Source: Bog-756 sp963725275 (GTDB taxonomy: Bacteria; Actinomycetota; Acidimicrobiia; Acidimicrobiales; RAAP-2). From it: a stretch of 64,000 bases of DNA. A program made the position numbers and the translations under genes. The stretch covers positions 248,001 through 312,000 of the forward strand of contig CAVRXS010000003.1 in NCBI GenBank assembly GCA_963725275.1, given 5' to 3'. Positions 1-8,582 of this stretch are shown one piece after another (position 1 is the first letter of the stretch; the number at the start of each line of letters is the position of its first letter). The notes beneath the pieces were generated by a model that had not been told where the DNA came from, ran no database searches, and saw nothing but the letters and a program-made list of their open reading frames with translations.

Positions 1-560
1 TCGTCCTGATCGAGCGAACCGTCTTCGAGGATGTCCACCTCGATACCGGTCAGGATGCGGAACGGCGCGAGCTCGGAATTCAGCTCGGCAACCCGCTCGA
101 GCTGCTCGCGCAGCCGGGTCGCGTCGAGCCCATGGGCGACGGTGAGCCGGGGACTGTGGTCGGTCAGCGCCCAGTAGTGGTGGCCGAGCTCCCTGGCCGC
201 TTCGGCCATCTCGCGGATCGGACTCCCGCCGTCCGACCAGTCCGAGTGGCTGTGGCAGTCTCCTTGCAGCCGCTTGCGCACCGTCGCGGCAGCGTCGCTC
301 ATCGCCGGTGGGTCGACCGCTTCGAGCTTGGCGAGATACGCCGGTGTGGATCCGCCGGCAGCCTCGGTGATCACCTGTGCGCTCGTCTTTCCGATACCGG
401 GGATCCGCTGGAGGCGGGCCGGGGCCATTCCCGCCAGCTCGTCGACCGAAATGTCGCCCACGGCCGCGGCAGCGGTCCGGAACGCCCGCACCTTGTAGGA
501 CTCCGCCCCGTCGCGCTCGAGCAGGTACGCGATGCGACGCAGCGCCGTCACCGGATCCAT
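1..560 (-). CDS. PHP-domain protein related to PolX C-terminal half (partial)
   Basis: The gene starts at ATG 560 and runs off the window start, so only the first 186 or so residues are visible. The N-terminal part resembles the helix-hairpin-helix region of family X DNA polymerases: a segment near residues 45-60 reads LQRIPGIGKTSAQVI. A PHP phosphoesterase domain follows, beginning with GDCHSHSDWSDG, whose histidines and aspartate are metal ligands, and continuing through ALTDHSPRL. No nucleotidyltransferase domain is visible. In PolX-like proteins PHP domains act as metal-dependent 3'-5' exonucleases or phosphoesterases. It lies 3 nt after the LigD-type polymerase gene on the same strand, so co-transcription is likely and a shared DNA repair role is an inference. 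Confidence 0.8.
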   Translation of the reverse strand, partial: MDPVTALRRIAYLLERDGAESYKVRAFRTAAAAVGDISVDELAGMAPARLQRIPGIGKTSAQVITEAAGGSTPAYLAKLEAVDPPAMSDAAATVRKRLQGDCHSHSDWSDGGSPIREMAEAARELGHHYWALTDHSPRLTVAHGLDATRLREQLERVAELNSELAPFRILTGIEVDILEDGSLDQD

Positions 561-563
561 TGC

Positions 564-1574
564 CTAGCCCTTCTTGGCGCGGCTCGGCGACACCCGGGGC
601 GGCTCGTCCGGCTGCTTGGGGTATTCGGGTGGCCATGGTGCATCGTGCAGCCCATCGGCGCGGTCCCGCGCCGACATCGCCAAGAGAGGCTCGAGCGACT
701 GGGGTACATCGGCGATTCCCTTCCAGGGGTCACCCCGGCGCCGGACGAGATCGGGCACCGTTCGGATGGTGAGCTCCTCCGGGTCGACACTGTCGATCTC
801 GTCCCAGCTCAGCGGCGTCGATACCTGGCCTCCGACCCTGGGTCGAGCGAACCATGCGCCGAAGACCGTCTTGTGGGGGGCGTTCTGATTGAAGTCGACG
901 AAGACGCGCTCTCCCCGCTCCTCCTTCCACCACTGCGCCGTCATCAGGTCCGGGTACCGGCGCTCGAGCTCGCGTGCCAGGGCGACGGCGCCCGCACGCA
1001 CTGCGAAGCTGTCCCAGCGGGGCTCGAGGCGGACATAGATGTGCATGCCCCGATTCCCGGTCGTCTTGGGATACCCGACGATTCCCAGTTCGTCGAGCAA
1101 CGATCGCACGTGAGCAGCCGCCACCCGGATCTCGTCGAACGAGGTCCCCGGTTGGGGATCGAGGTCGATGCGGAGCTCATCCGCATGACCGGGATCATCG
1201 GCGCAGTAGGGCCACAGGTGGAGGCCGAGGCACCCGAGATTGACCGCCCAGAGCACGTGCGAGATGTCGGCGACCACGAGCGCGTTGGACGTCGTCCCGT
1301 TGGGCGTGCTGACCACCGTTGTCTGCAGCCACTCGGGAGCATTGGCGGGAACCCGCTTCTGGAAGAAGGAGGATCCCCCCGCTCCACTGGGGAATCGCTC
1401 GAGCAGGGCCGGCCGGCCACCGGCGGTGTTCACCAGTGCGTCGGCGATGTCGAGGTAGTACGACACCAGGTCGAACTTCGTCGCGCCGAGCTCTGGGAAG
1501 TAGACCTTGTCGGGGCTCGAGATCTCAACGGTTCGACCGCACGTCTCGACGACCCGGATGTCCTTGCCGGCCAC
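564..1574 (-). CDS. ligD: LigD-type primase/polymerase domain protein
   Basis: The 336-residue protein matches the polymerase (PolDom) part of bacterial LigD, an archaeo-eukaryotic primase fold that adds nucleotides at breaks during non-homologous end joining. Visible hallmarks are DELRIDLDPQPG (metal-binding DxD-like strand), GNRGMHIYVRL (active-site histidine segment) and VFVDFNQNAPHKT. The ATP-dependent ligase and phosphoesterase modules of full LigD are absent, so this is a stand-alone polymerase domain, which is common in actinobacteria. The stop lies 3 nt before the PHP-domain gene start. No ku gene or ligase is seen in the window. The symbol refers to the domain family, not to full-length LigD. 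Confidence 0.88.
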   Translation of the reverse strand: MAGKDIRVVETCGRTVEISSPDKVYFPELGATKFDLVSYYLDIADALVNTAGGRPALLERFPSGAGGSSFFQKRVPANAPEWLQTTVVSTPNGTTSNALVVADISHVLWAVNLGCLGLHLWPYCADDPGHADELRIDLDPQPGTSFDEIRVAAAHVRSLLDELGIVGYPKTTGNRGMHIYVRLEPRWDSFAVRAGAVALARELERRYPDLMTAQWWKEERGERVFVDFNQNAPHKTVFGAWFARPRVGGQVSTPLSWDEIDSVDPEELTIRTVPDLVRRRGDPWKGIADVPQSLEPLLAMSARDRADGLHDAPWPPEYPKQPDEPPRVSPSRAKKG

Positions 1575-1658
1575 GCGCCCACGATATCGGGCGCCGCAGA
1601 CCGGCTGTGTCCCACGGGGCAGCCGGCTGGCCGGCGTACGGGGCGGATCACGTCCGCC

Positions 1659-2234
1659 TCATGTCCCCCCGGCTGCCGCTCGCAATGTGCCGTCGGCGTC
1701 GAGCAGATGATGGTGGCTCTCATGGACCCCGAAGCAGGCGAGGCCGGAGACCGTGAAGCGGTCGACCCCGTCGCGCAAGGCACCTCTGGACCAATCGGAG
1801 GGGACCCGGTCCCCCACGATGGAGGCGAATCGCGCCGCTTGGGCCTCCAGGTCGTCTGCGAGCCGCTCCGCTTCGAGGAGCCGGTACGACGCCAGACCGT
1901 CCGGGCCGGGATCGAACCAGGGCACGGTCGGCTCGGCGAGTTCGACCGCAACGGTGATCCGGTCACCGAACACCCGCAGCATGTCCCGCGCATGCGCCCC
2001 GTACTCGAGCGGCGAGAAGACATCGGGGGCGGGTCGCGCACGGAGGTACGAGTCGTCGGCCGCGACGAGGAAGGTGCGCCACTCGGCCGTCGACCGCGCC
2101 GCCAGGTCGCCGAGCGATGACGGCTGGAGCGCTCCCGGGTGCTGACCGCACTGTGGACAGGGGTCACTCTGGATGCGAATCCACTCCCACCCCTCCCGCC
2201 AGCGTCCATGGCTGTCCGGTGCGGCGTCGGTCAC
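1659..2234 (-). CDS. DinB-family protein with N-terminal CPxCG motif
   Basis: The 191-residue protein has a four-helix DinB/mycothiol-dependent enzyme-like layout. A CPQCG motif lies near residue 26. A histidine in the HARDML segment and a HESHHHLLDA cluster near the C-terminus would supply the usual metal-binding histidine triad. Related proteins include maleylpyruvate isomerase-like and thiol-S-transferase enzymes. The substrate cannot be told from sequence. It starts with GTG overlapping the stop of the upstream amidotransferase gene (GTGA), so the two are probably translationally coupled. Confidence 0.75.
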   Translation of the reverse strand: MTDAAPDSHGRWREGWEWIRIQSDPCPQCGQHPGALQPSSLGDLAARSTAEWRTFLVAADDSYLRARPAPDVFSPLEYGAHARDMLRVFGDRITVAVELAEPTVPWFDPGPDGLASYRLLEAERLADDLEAQAARFASIVGDRVPSDWSRGALRDGVDRFTVSGLACFGVHESHHHLLDADGTLRAAAGGT

Positions 2235-2962
2235 GGTGCAACCACCGGTTGCGCTCCCCGGTCCCGAACGGCGTCGGCAAAGGCGGCGATCAGCGGGTGG
2301 ACGAAGGTCGCATCAGAGGAGAGCTCCGGCTGGAAGAGCGATCCGACGAAGAACGGGTGATCCGGAAGCTCGGCCACCCGGACCTCTCCGGCCGGGTCCC
2401 GTCCGCTCATCACCATGCCGTGGGCCACCAGCACGTCCTCATAGGAGCGATTGATCCCGAAACGACAGAAGTACCGCTCGGTGGCGGGGCCCGCCCCCAT
2501 CGCACGAGCCGCGATCGTCCCCGGCTCGATGACCACCATCGCCTCCTCGCCGAAGAGCGTGCATGCCAACGGCGCAATGAGAAGGTGGTTCGCTTCGGGG
2601 TGGATCTCGGCGTGTTCGACCTCGTGCAATCCGCAGACATTCCGTGCGAACTCGATCACGAGATGCTGGAAGCCGCCGCAGGTGCCGAGCAGCGGGATCC
2701 CGAGCGTCCTGGCCGTCTCGATCGCGGTCAGCACGCCGTCGGCGCTCTGGTAGGGGCTGCCGGGGACGACCCAGACGCCGTCGAATCCGGAGACATCGCG
2801 CGCCGCATCGATGGTCGTGCTCGGCAACCAGTAGGGCTCGATGGGTTCGGCTCGCTCACCGGCGAGTGCGGCCAGCAGACCCGGGATCCGATTGTGCGCC
2901 TCCACGGATGCCGAGCGATCGCCCACCAGAGCGAGCCGGGGAGGGTGGGTACGTTCAGCCAT
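2231..2962 (-). CDS. class I glutamine amidotransferase-like protein (CTP synthase C-terminal-related)
   Basis: The protein carries the class I glutamine amidotransferase fold: GTCGGFQH holds the nucleophile cysteine in the elbow, and a conserved C-terminal SLFQPELSS segment follows. It matches the family often annotated as CTP synthase C-terminal region-related (seleno)protein. Here the catalytic position is an ordinary cysteine codon. No synthetase domain is present, so the ammonia acceptor is unknown. ATG 2962 was chosen over the in-frame ATG at 3007 because the longer form would run through an AT-rich intergenic dyad. The gene is divergent from a LysR regulator and coupled to the DinB gene downstream. 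Confidence 0.78.
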   Translation of the reverse strand: MAERTHPPRLALVGDRSASVEAHNRIPGLLAALAGERAEPIEPYWLPSTTIDAARDVSGFDGVWVVPGSPYQSADGVLTAIETARTLGIPLLGTCGGFQHLVIEFARNVCGLHEVEHAEIHPEANHLLIAPLACTLFGEEAMVVIEPGTIAARAMGAGPATERYFCRFGINRSYEDVLVAHGMVMSGRDPAGEVRVAELPDHPFFVGSLFQPELSSDATFVHPLIAAFADAVRDRGAQPVVAP

Positions 2963-2977
2963 TGACCCAGCATGCGC

Positions 2978-3011
2978 TCTGAGATTCAGAAGTTCCAACG
3001 ATTTCATTGGA
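2978..3011. promoter_or_regulatory. candidate LysR operator region with two dyads
   Basis: The divergent intergenic region holds two inverted repeats: TCTGA-N3-TCAGA at 2978-2990 and TCCAA-N8-TTGGA at 2994-3011. It is locally AT-rich against a high-GC background. LysR regulators typically bind imperfect dyads between their own gene and a divergent target, so a site for the adjacent regulator is plausible. This is inference from position and symmetry only. Confidence 0.4.
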
Positions 3012-3049
3012 TCCCTGCATCAGTTCTACTTATGTGAAATGCTGAGCTC

Positions 3050-3922
3050 GTGGAACTGCGGGATCTGCGGGCTCTGGCGACCGTGGTCCGATCGGGCTCG
3101 TTCACTGAGGCCGCCCTCGAGCTGGGCTACACCCAGTCGGCCGTGTCACAACAGGTGGCGGCGTTGGAGCGGGAGGTCGGTCAGCGACTGCTCGAGCGCC
3201 GTCCGGTCCGTCCCACCCCGGCCGGTCTCCGCCTCGCGGAGCACGCCGGACGCATCCTCCTCCGGATGGACGTCGTTCGGAGCGAACTGAGCCGGATGAA
3301 GGACAGCGGCCAGGAGCTGCGCATCGACGCGTGCCCGCTCGCAGTACCGGACGTGCTCGCCACCGCGCTCAGCCAGCTGCGTCGAGACCGTCCGACGCTC
3401 CAGGTCACGGTTCGCTCGGCGGTCGCCGGATCAGCAGTGAGCCGGCTCGCCACGGGCGCGACCGATGTGGCGATCATCGACGGGATCACCGCTCCGGAGA
3501 CCCCACTGGCTCCGACCGAACCCGGCCTGTTCTCCGCCACCGGTCTGACCGAGGAACCCCTCGCGGTCGCCCTGCCCGAGGACCACCCACTCGCCGGCCG
3601 CCCCTGGCTGGACCTGTCGATGCTCGCGGACGCTCCATGGATGACGCTGCCCGAGCTCCCCACGGATGCAGCGACGTCCGCTGCCCGCAGCGCGGTGACC
3701 TATGAGGGCAACGACGTGGCGACGGTCCTGCATCTGGTGGCTGCCGGTCACGGTACCGCCCTGTTGCCGGCACCGGCTCTGCTGCGAGCCAGCGGGGTCG
3801 TCGCGGTACCGGTACGCCACCCACCCCTCGTCCACCGGACCGAGGTGCTCACCCTGCGGAGCGCCGACCCTCCGGTGACCACCCTGGTGGAGGAACTGCG
3901 GATCAGAGCCCGCCCGACGTGA
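3050..3922 (+). CDS. LysR-family transcriptional regulator
   Basis: The 290-residue protein begins with the LysR winged helix-turn-helix: residues 1-60 include FTEAALELGYTQSAVSQQVA, the recognition helix. A linker helix and a periplasmic-binding-protein-like effector domain follow to the end. The start is GTG. It is divergent from the class I amidotransferase/DinB pair, the usual arrangement for a LysR regulator and its target, so control of that pair is the first hypothesis. The effector cannot be predicted. Confidence 0.9.
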   Translation: MELRDLRALATVVRSGSFTEAALELGYTQSAVSQQVAALEREVGQRLLERRPVRPTPAGLRLAEHAGRILLRMDVVRSELSRMKDSGQELRIDACPLAVPDVLATALSQLRRDRPTLQVTVRSAVAGSAVSRLATGATDVAIIDGITAPETPLAPTEPGLFSATGLTEEPLAVALPEDHPLAGRPWLDLSMLADAPWMTLPELPTDAATSAARSAVTYEGNDVATVLHLVAAGHGTALLPAPALLRASGVVAVPVRHPPLVHRTEVLTLRSADPPVTTLVEELRIRARPT

Positions 3923-3988
3923 ACCGTATGCCGCGGCGGATCCGGCGGCCCCTCCGACCCCCTTCCTCCGTGTGCAAAAATCTCGCGC

Positions 3989-5527
3989 ATGACCGGGTCC
4001 GTGCTTCCGAAGGCCGGACCAGCAGCCAGGGACAGAGCGCTCGCCGTGCTGCTCGGGAAGCCGTTGGAGCCCATCGTGGACCTGGTCGCCTGGTCCCCCG
4101 CTCCCGGGGACTACGAGGTGGCCTCCTCTGACGGCCACCTGCGCTTCCACCGTCACCGGGGCGGCACGGGGACGAGCGCTGGACCACCCTCGGGCTTCGA
4201 CACCGAGACGATCAGCGGGGAGAATCCCGTTGCACGACAGGATCCCCGGTATCTCGGCAGCCTCGCGGAAGAACGATCGACGCCCCACCCGGACCGCCGC
4301 GACAACTCCTACCCCAACGCATACGAGCACCTGGCGCAACTGTTCGACCATCCGTCGGCACCCGACTTGGTCGTGCTGCACTCCGCTGCCCACTTCTGGG
4401 GTGACCAGGGGGGTCATCTCGGAGAGCACGGCTCCCTCGGCATCGTGCAGGCGCGCGCGCCGTTCATCGCAGCCGGCGCGGGTATCCGGTCGCTCGGACA
4501 GATCGAGGCGAACTGCCGTCTGATCGACGTGGCGCCGACGATGCTCGAACTGCTCGGGTGCGCTGCCCCGCCGGGCGGCCCGCCGGATGCGAGGCTCATC
4601 CAGCAGGACGGCGTCATCCTGGACGACCTTCTGACCGGTCCCGGCGAGGTGAATCACGTCGTCGCCATGCTCCTCGACGGCACCAACCCCAACGTGCTCT
4701 ACGAGATGGCCGCGACCGGGGATGCGCCGCACATCAGTCGGCTCATGGAATCCGGAGCGACGTACCGCTACGGAGCGATCGCGTCGCTCCCGACGGTCAC
4801 GCTCGCCAATCACACCGGCATCCTGACCGGAACCCATCCCGGCCATCACGGGATCCTGCACAATGCGTGGGTCGATCGGGTGACCGGTGAACAGGTCGTG
4901 ACCAATTCACCCTCGACGTGGCCGACTGCGATGCGGTGGCTCAGTTCATCGGTCGAAACGGTGCACGACGCGGTCCATCGATCGAAGCCCGGGGCGCTCT
5001 CGATCTCGATCAACGAGCCGTGCGACACCGATGCCGACTATTCGATCTTCGACCTCATTCGCCGTGGCGAGCCGATCGACCGTCCTCCCCCGGCCGAGTC
5101 ACTCCCCGACGCGACAGAGCGGTTCGTCCGGCCGAGCAAGGACTACCGTTGGTCGTCTCTCATCGACCACACCGCAGTCGAGCAGTTCTGCGGGATCTGG
5201 AGCGGCGAGTACCGCGGGCGCTCGTGGCCCTCCCCGACATTCAGCTGGGTCAACTTCACACTGACCGACGCAGCGTTCCACGAAGGGGGGCCCTATTCCG
5301 AGATCGCGGCTGCGTCAGTCCGCGACACTGACGCCCGGATCGGTCACGTTCTCGAAGCTGTCGAGCGAGCCAGCGTTTGGGACGACACCGCCTTCTTCCT
5401 CGTCGCCGATCACGGTATGCAGTTGGCGGATCCGGCGGTGACCGGTGACTGGGATGCCGAGCTCGAGCGGTCGGGCGTGGCCGTACGGGACGAGGGATAC
5501 GGGTTCCTGTACCTCTCCGACGGGTGA
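3989..5527 (+). CDS. alkaline phosphatase superfamily phosphodiesterase, apparently circularly permuted
   Basis: The 512-residue protein has the metal ligands of nucleotide pyrophosphatase/phosphodiesterases, but in rotated order. LLDGTN (Asp230), the nucleophile segment PTVTLANH (Thr271), DAAFHEGGP (Asp427, His431) and ADHGM (Asp474, His475) occur in the normal succession and then the protein ends. The last metal-binding motif, normally GxHG near the C-terminus, sits instead at residues 145-149 (GEHGS), followed by IDVAPTMLELLG, which is typical of the C-terminal end of this superfamily. No signal peptide is seen. It probably hydrolyses a phosphodiester or pyrophosphate. The substrate is unknown. 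It follows the LysR gene by 66 nt. Confidence 0.8.
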   Translation: MTGSVLPKAGPAARDRALAVLLGKPLEPIVDLVAWSPAPGDYEVASSDGHLRFHRHRGGTGTSAGPPSGFDTETISGENPVARQDPRYLGSLAEERSTPHPDRRDNSYPNAYEHLAQLFDHPSAPDLVVLHSAAHFWGDQGGHLGEHGSLGIVQARAPFIAAGAGIRSLGQIEANCRLIDVAPTMLELLGCAAPPGGPPDARLIQQDGVILDDLLTGPGEVNHVVAMLLDGTNPNVLYEMAATGDAPHISRLMESGATYRYGAIASLPTVTLANHTGILTGTHPGHHGILHNAWVDRVTGEQVVTNSPSTWPTAMRWLSSSVETVHDAVHRSKPGALSISINEPCDTDADYSIFDLIRRGEPIDRPPPAESLPDATERFVRPSKDYRWSSLIDHTAVEQFCGIWSGEYRGRSWPSPTFSWVNFTLTDAAFHEGGPYSEIAAASVRDTDARIGHVLEAVERASVWDDTAFFLVADHGMQLADPAVTGDWDAELERSGVAVRDEGYGFLYLSDG

Positions 5528-5566
5528 GTGACGGCGGCGGCACCGCAGCGGGCCGGGAGCCAGGGG

Positions 5567-5938
5567 TTACCAGGCTGCCTTGAGCTCCATCAGCGAGTCG
5601 AGGTACTCGCGCTCCTCCGGAGTGAGATCCGAGAACTGGATACCGACCCTCATTCCTTCGTTCCTGCCGGGTCGGAAGTTGCGAACCTCCCCACGAAGCT
5701 GGACCGCGAGGATGATCTTGTGTCCGGGGAGCTCCTCCGGTCTGACCCCGAGCAGCTCCAGACCCGCTCCAGCGGACGACATGTCGACGACTCGACAGTC
5801 CCTCCAGAGCTCGTCCGGATCGTCCTCGATCATGTACTTGCCCTGCCAGTCCGTGAAGTGTCGGGGCAGAAGCCTCCGGAGCTCGTGCACGACGTCCTCC
5901 CTTCGGCGCACGGATTGTCTCTGGAACTGAGAGGCCAT
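5567..5938 (-). CDS. PilZ-domain protein
   Basis: The 123-residue protein holds a PilZ-like barrel with the VDMSSAGAG motif, matching the D/NxSxxG signature of c-di-GMP-binding domains. An RQSVR segment lies some 40 residues upstream and could be the partner RxxxR motif, although the spacing is longer than usual. A GMRVGIQFSDL strand and a C-terminal helix follow. The chosen ATG at 5938 leaves a compact domain; in-frame ATGs at 5983 and 6049 exist. It is convergent with the phosphodiesterase gene. Binding of c-di-GMP is inferred from family knowledge. Confidence 0.7.
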   Translation of the reverse strand: MASQFQRQSVRRREDVVHELRRLLPRHFTDWQGKYMIEDDPDELWRDCRVVDMSSAGAGLELLGVRPEELPGHKIILAVQLRGEVRNFRPGRNEGMRVGIQFSDLTPEEREYLDSLMELKAAW

Positions 5939-6105
5939 GAATGGGCCTGTCGAGACACGACATCCGGTCGCCTGGTTCAACATCGTTCCATCGGCAATTC
6001 TCGACGAATTCTGAAGGTCCGGATGCAAAGCAACGCGCCGCAACGCCACGTTGCGCGTGCCGATCGCGCCGCGCCGCCTACACGGACGTTGTCTGGATGC
6101 AGCCG

Positions 6106-6163
6106 AAAAACGACGAACGGCCTGACACGTCCCACATCCACAGGGACGGCATCAGGCCAGTTC
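6106..6163 (-). terminator. intrinsic terminator of the ABC transporter operon
   Basis: A long inverted repeat at 6115-6163 pairs GAAC, GGCCTGA and GTCCC with GGGAC, TCAGGCC and GTTC around a 9-nt loop. On the minus strand it is followed, after a 4-nt gap, by five T residues (6110-6106). It begins 77 nt beyond the stop of the permease gene. Confidence 0.75.
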
Positions 6164-6239
6164 GGCGGGATCCCACCAACGTTGTCTCATCATGGGCCAT
6201 CATCGCCCCGGATGCAACCGCGGTTGCGGGTGGTGCTGC

Positions 6240-7415
6240 TCAGCTGTCCCTGGTCATCATCCGCCACGCGCCCAGGGCAGTCCAGACCACCAGCCAGGCG
6301 ATGATGACGCAGACGGCCACGGTCCTCGACTCGGGCACCAGCATCCGTACCCCATTCGGCCCGCCACCGCCGCCGAAGGCCAGTGGCAGACCGCCCGGCT
6401 CGATATGGGCCATCGCGAGTCCCACGATGCCTCGCTGGGCGTTGACGATGTGCGCGATCACCTCCCGGCTGAACGCTGGGGTGAGGATCAGCTCGAGCAC
6501 CACGAGGAGGATCACCGGGACCGTTCGCTGCCCCATGAGGGAGGCCAGCCCGAGCCCGACGACGAAGCCGATGGTCGCCTCGAGCGAGATCCACAGTCCG
6601 GCGTCGACCATGAGCGAGATCGGTGGGGCCAGGAACATTCGTCGATAGTCGACATAGTTCTGATTGGCCATCGTGAGTGCCAGCGCTCGAATCTGCACCG
6701 CAGATGCCGGCGCTGGAGGTGTACCCCCTCCCTTCGGGCCAGGACCACTGGGACCGCCCTGGGGGCCGTTTCCGCAGGGGGCGTTGATGTTGATCGGCCC
6801 GTTGTAGTTGAAGTTGCAGACGACTTCGTCCGCGTGCGTTGTGGCCCAGCTGTCGAGCCCGGCACGTGAGAGCCCGACCGGCACGTTGACACCGTCGTAG
6901 TTGAGCTGGGTCGGGGCGGCGAACGAGCAGACCGCGCAGACGATGGTGAAGCCGACCGCGACGATCGGGATCACGATGGCCAGCCCCGCCGGGATCCGGG
7001 CCAGGTACAGCGCCAGTCGGGAGCGGCCGGTGATCACCAGGTGTCGGAACATCCCCTCGGTGAGGTCGACGGACCCCGCCGTACAACCGACGGCCGCGGC
7101 AACGATGAACCCGAAGATGTACATCACGCCGGCCACCAGGTTGGTGAAGATGTCGTAGCCGCCCGCCGGACCGTACGTCTTCGGCGCGATGGCATGGGAC
7201 AGCAGCCGGACGACGAGGAAGATGCTGGGCAGGCCGATGTTGACCGCGATGAGTGCGATCATGAGCCCGCGTCGCTTGCGGAGCTCCATGAACCGGGTGG
7301 CGATCATGCCTCCGGTCGGGATCCAGGAGCCGCGGCGATCGCGCGATCGACCCTCTGATGCCGGTAACGGGAGCGGGGCAGCCGACGCGGTCCCCACGTC
7401 CGTGGTCGTCGTCAC
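6240..7415 (-). CDS. ABC transporter permease
   Basis: The 391-residue membrane protein has about six hydrophobic segments, the first near MIALIAVNIGLPSIFLV and the last near the C-terminus. It resembles ABC-2 type permeases. Between segments lies a hydrophilic stretch rich in Gly, Pro and Asn (GPQGGPSGPGPKGGG), probably an extracytoplasmic loop. The start is GTG 7415, overlapping the stop of the ATPase gene as GTGA, which marks it as the coupled partner. An export role is more likely than import because no binding protein is present. The substrate is unknown. Confidence 0.85.
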   Translation of the reverse strand: MTTTTDVGTASAAPLPLPASEGRSRDRRGSWIPTGGMIATRFMELRKRRGLMIALIAVNIGLPSIFLVVRLLSHAIAPKTYGPAGGYDIFTNLVAGVMYIFGFIVAAAVGCTAGSVDLTEGMFRHLVITGRSRLALYLARIPAGLAIVIPIVAVGFTIVCAVCSFAAPTQLNYDGVNVPVGLSRAGLDSWATTHADEVVCNFNYNGPININAPCGNGPQGGPSGPGPKGGGTPPAPASAVQIRALALTMANQNYVDYRRMFLAPPISLMVDAGLWISLEATIGFVVGLGLASLMGQRTVPVILLVVLELILTPAFSREVIAHIVNAQRGIVGLAMAHIEPGGLPLAFGGGGGPNGVRMLVPESRTVAVCVIIAWLVVWTALGAWRMMTRDS

Positions 7416-8389
7416 TCCGACTCCCCGAGCCGGCTCGTGACCTGTAGGAACCACGACTCGAGCGACGTATGGAGCTGCTGCAACCGGTAGACGGCGATGC
7501 CGCCCTCGACCAGCACCCGGTTGATCTCGGCGATGACCGAGCGCTCGGTACCCTCGGGCAGGGTGATCGCCAGCCCGACCGCGCCGACCTCCACCCGCAC
7601 ACCGATGGTGGTGCGACCGAGGAGTGCGCCGGCCTGCTCGGGCTCCGAGCACTCGATCTCCAGCACCGTCGACGATCCTGCCAGGAGCTCTGAGATGGGT
7701 CCCTGCCGGATGATCTTTCCCCGGTCGACGATGGCCACCGCATCACAGGTCCGCTCGACCTCGTCGAGCAGGTGGGACGAGAGCACCACGGTCCGACCCT
7801 CGGCCACCAGGGAGAGGATCATGTCGCGCATGTCCTGCATCCCGGCCGGGTCGAGCCCGTTCATCGGCTCGTCGAGGATCAGGAGCTCCGGGTCTCCGAT
7901 CAGGCATGCCGCGACCCCGAGACGCTGCCGCATGCCCATGGAGTACTTGGTCACCCGGTCGTCGGCCCGGTGCAGGATGCCGACGCGCTCCAGAGACGGA
8001 CCGATCCGGTCCTTCGCCTCGGGCTCGCGCGCCGCGGCCAGGATCTGGAGGTTCTGCCGCCCGGTCAGATGACCGTGGAACCGCGGCTCGTCGACGATGG
8101 CCCCGACCCGGGCGAGCGCCACATCACGGTGCCGCGGTACGGCGTACCCGAGCAGGGACATCGTGCCGGCGTCCGCGTGGGTGAGGCCAAGCAGCACCCG
8201 GATGAGGGTGGTCTTGCCCGCCCCGTTCGGGCCGAGGTAGCCGAAGGCGGAACCACGGGGGACGCGCAGGTCCACGCCGTCGACCGCGACATTCTCCTTG
8301 AAGCGCTTCGTGAGACCGTGGGTCTCGACCGCCCATTCGCTGTCTGCAGCCTGCTGTTCGACCCCGGCGGAGAGCGTCGTCGTGCTCAC
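7412..8389 (-). CDS. ABC transporter ATP-binding protein
   Basis: The 325-residue protein has the full nucleotide-binding domain: Walker A GPNGAGKTT near residue 54, signature YSMGMRQRLG, Walker B LLILDEP, and the switch histidine in LSSHLL. The C-terminal 90 residues form the extra domain common in ABC-2 exporter ATPases. It is first in a two-gene operon with the permease. A palindromic, AT-rich promoter-like element lies about 90 nt upstream. Confidence 0.93.
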   Translation of the reverse strand: MSTTTLSAGVEQQAADSEWAVETHGLTKRFKENVAVDGVDLRVPRGSAFGYLGPNGAGKTTLIRVLLGLTHADAGTMSLLGYAVPRHRDVALARVGAIVDEPRFHGHLTGRQNLQILAAAREPEAKDRIGPSLERVGILHRADDRVTKYSMGMRQRLGVAACLIGDPELLILDEPMNGLDPAGMQDMRDMILSLVAEGRTVVLSSHLLDEVERTCDAVAIVDRGKIIRQGPISELLAGSSTVLEIECSEPEQAGALLGRTTIGVRVEVGAVGLAITLPEGTERSVIAEINRVLVEGGIAVYRLQQLHTSLESWFLQVTSRLGESE

Positions 8390-8475
8390 GGCCCGCCCTC
8401 ACCCTCTGCCACATCGGGGAGCGAGAGCCGCGTTCCCGGGGGGAAGCCCACGGTCGTGGGCGGGAATGGCATACC

Positions 8476-8488
8476 CAGTATAATACTG
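8476..8488. promoter_or_regulatory. perfect 13-bp palindrome, candidate promoter/operator of ABC operon
   Basis: CAGTAT-A-ATACTG is a perfect dyad in a markedly AT-rich island. On the minus strand it contains TATACT, a good -10 hexamer for the ABC ATPase gene. Overlap of a dyad with a -10 box suggests repressor control, for example by a GntR- or PadR-like protein, but no such regulator is encoded nearby. Confidence 0.45.
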
Positions 8489-8582
8489 TCCGCCGCCGCC
8501 CCAGTCAAGAACCGCCGATCTCGATGCTACAAGCGGGTTCGGCCGGCGGGGGGTCAGGGGCGGAGACGCGTCCGCCCGCTGA

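Noticed and set aside
132..2120. Long plus-strand open frame of 662 codons
   Set aside because: It is antisense to the LigD-type polymerase and DinB genes, which have clear conserved motifs. High GC leaves long shadow frames.
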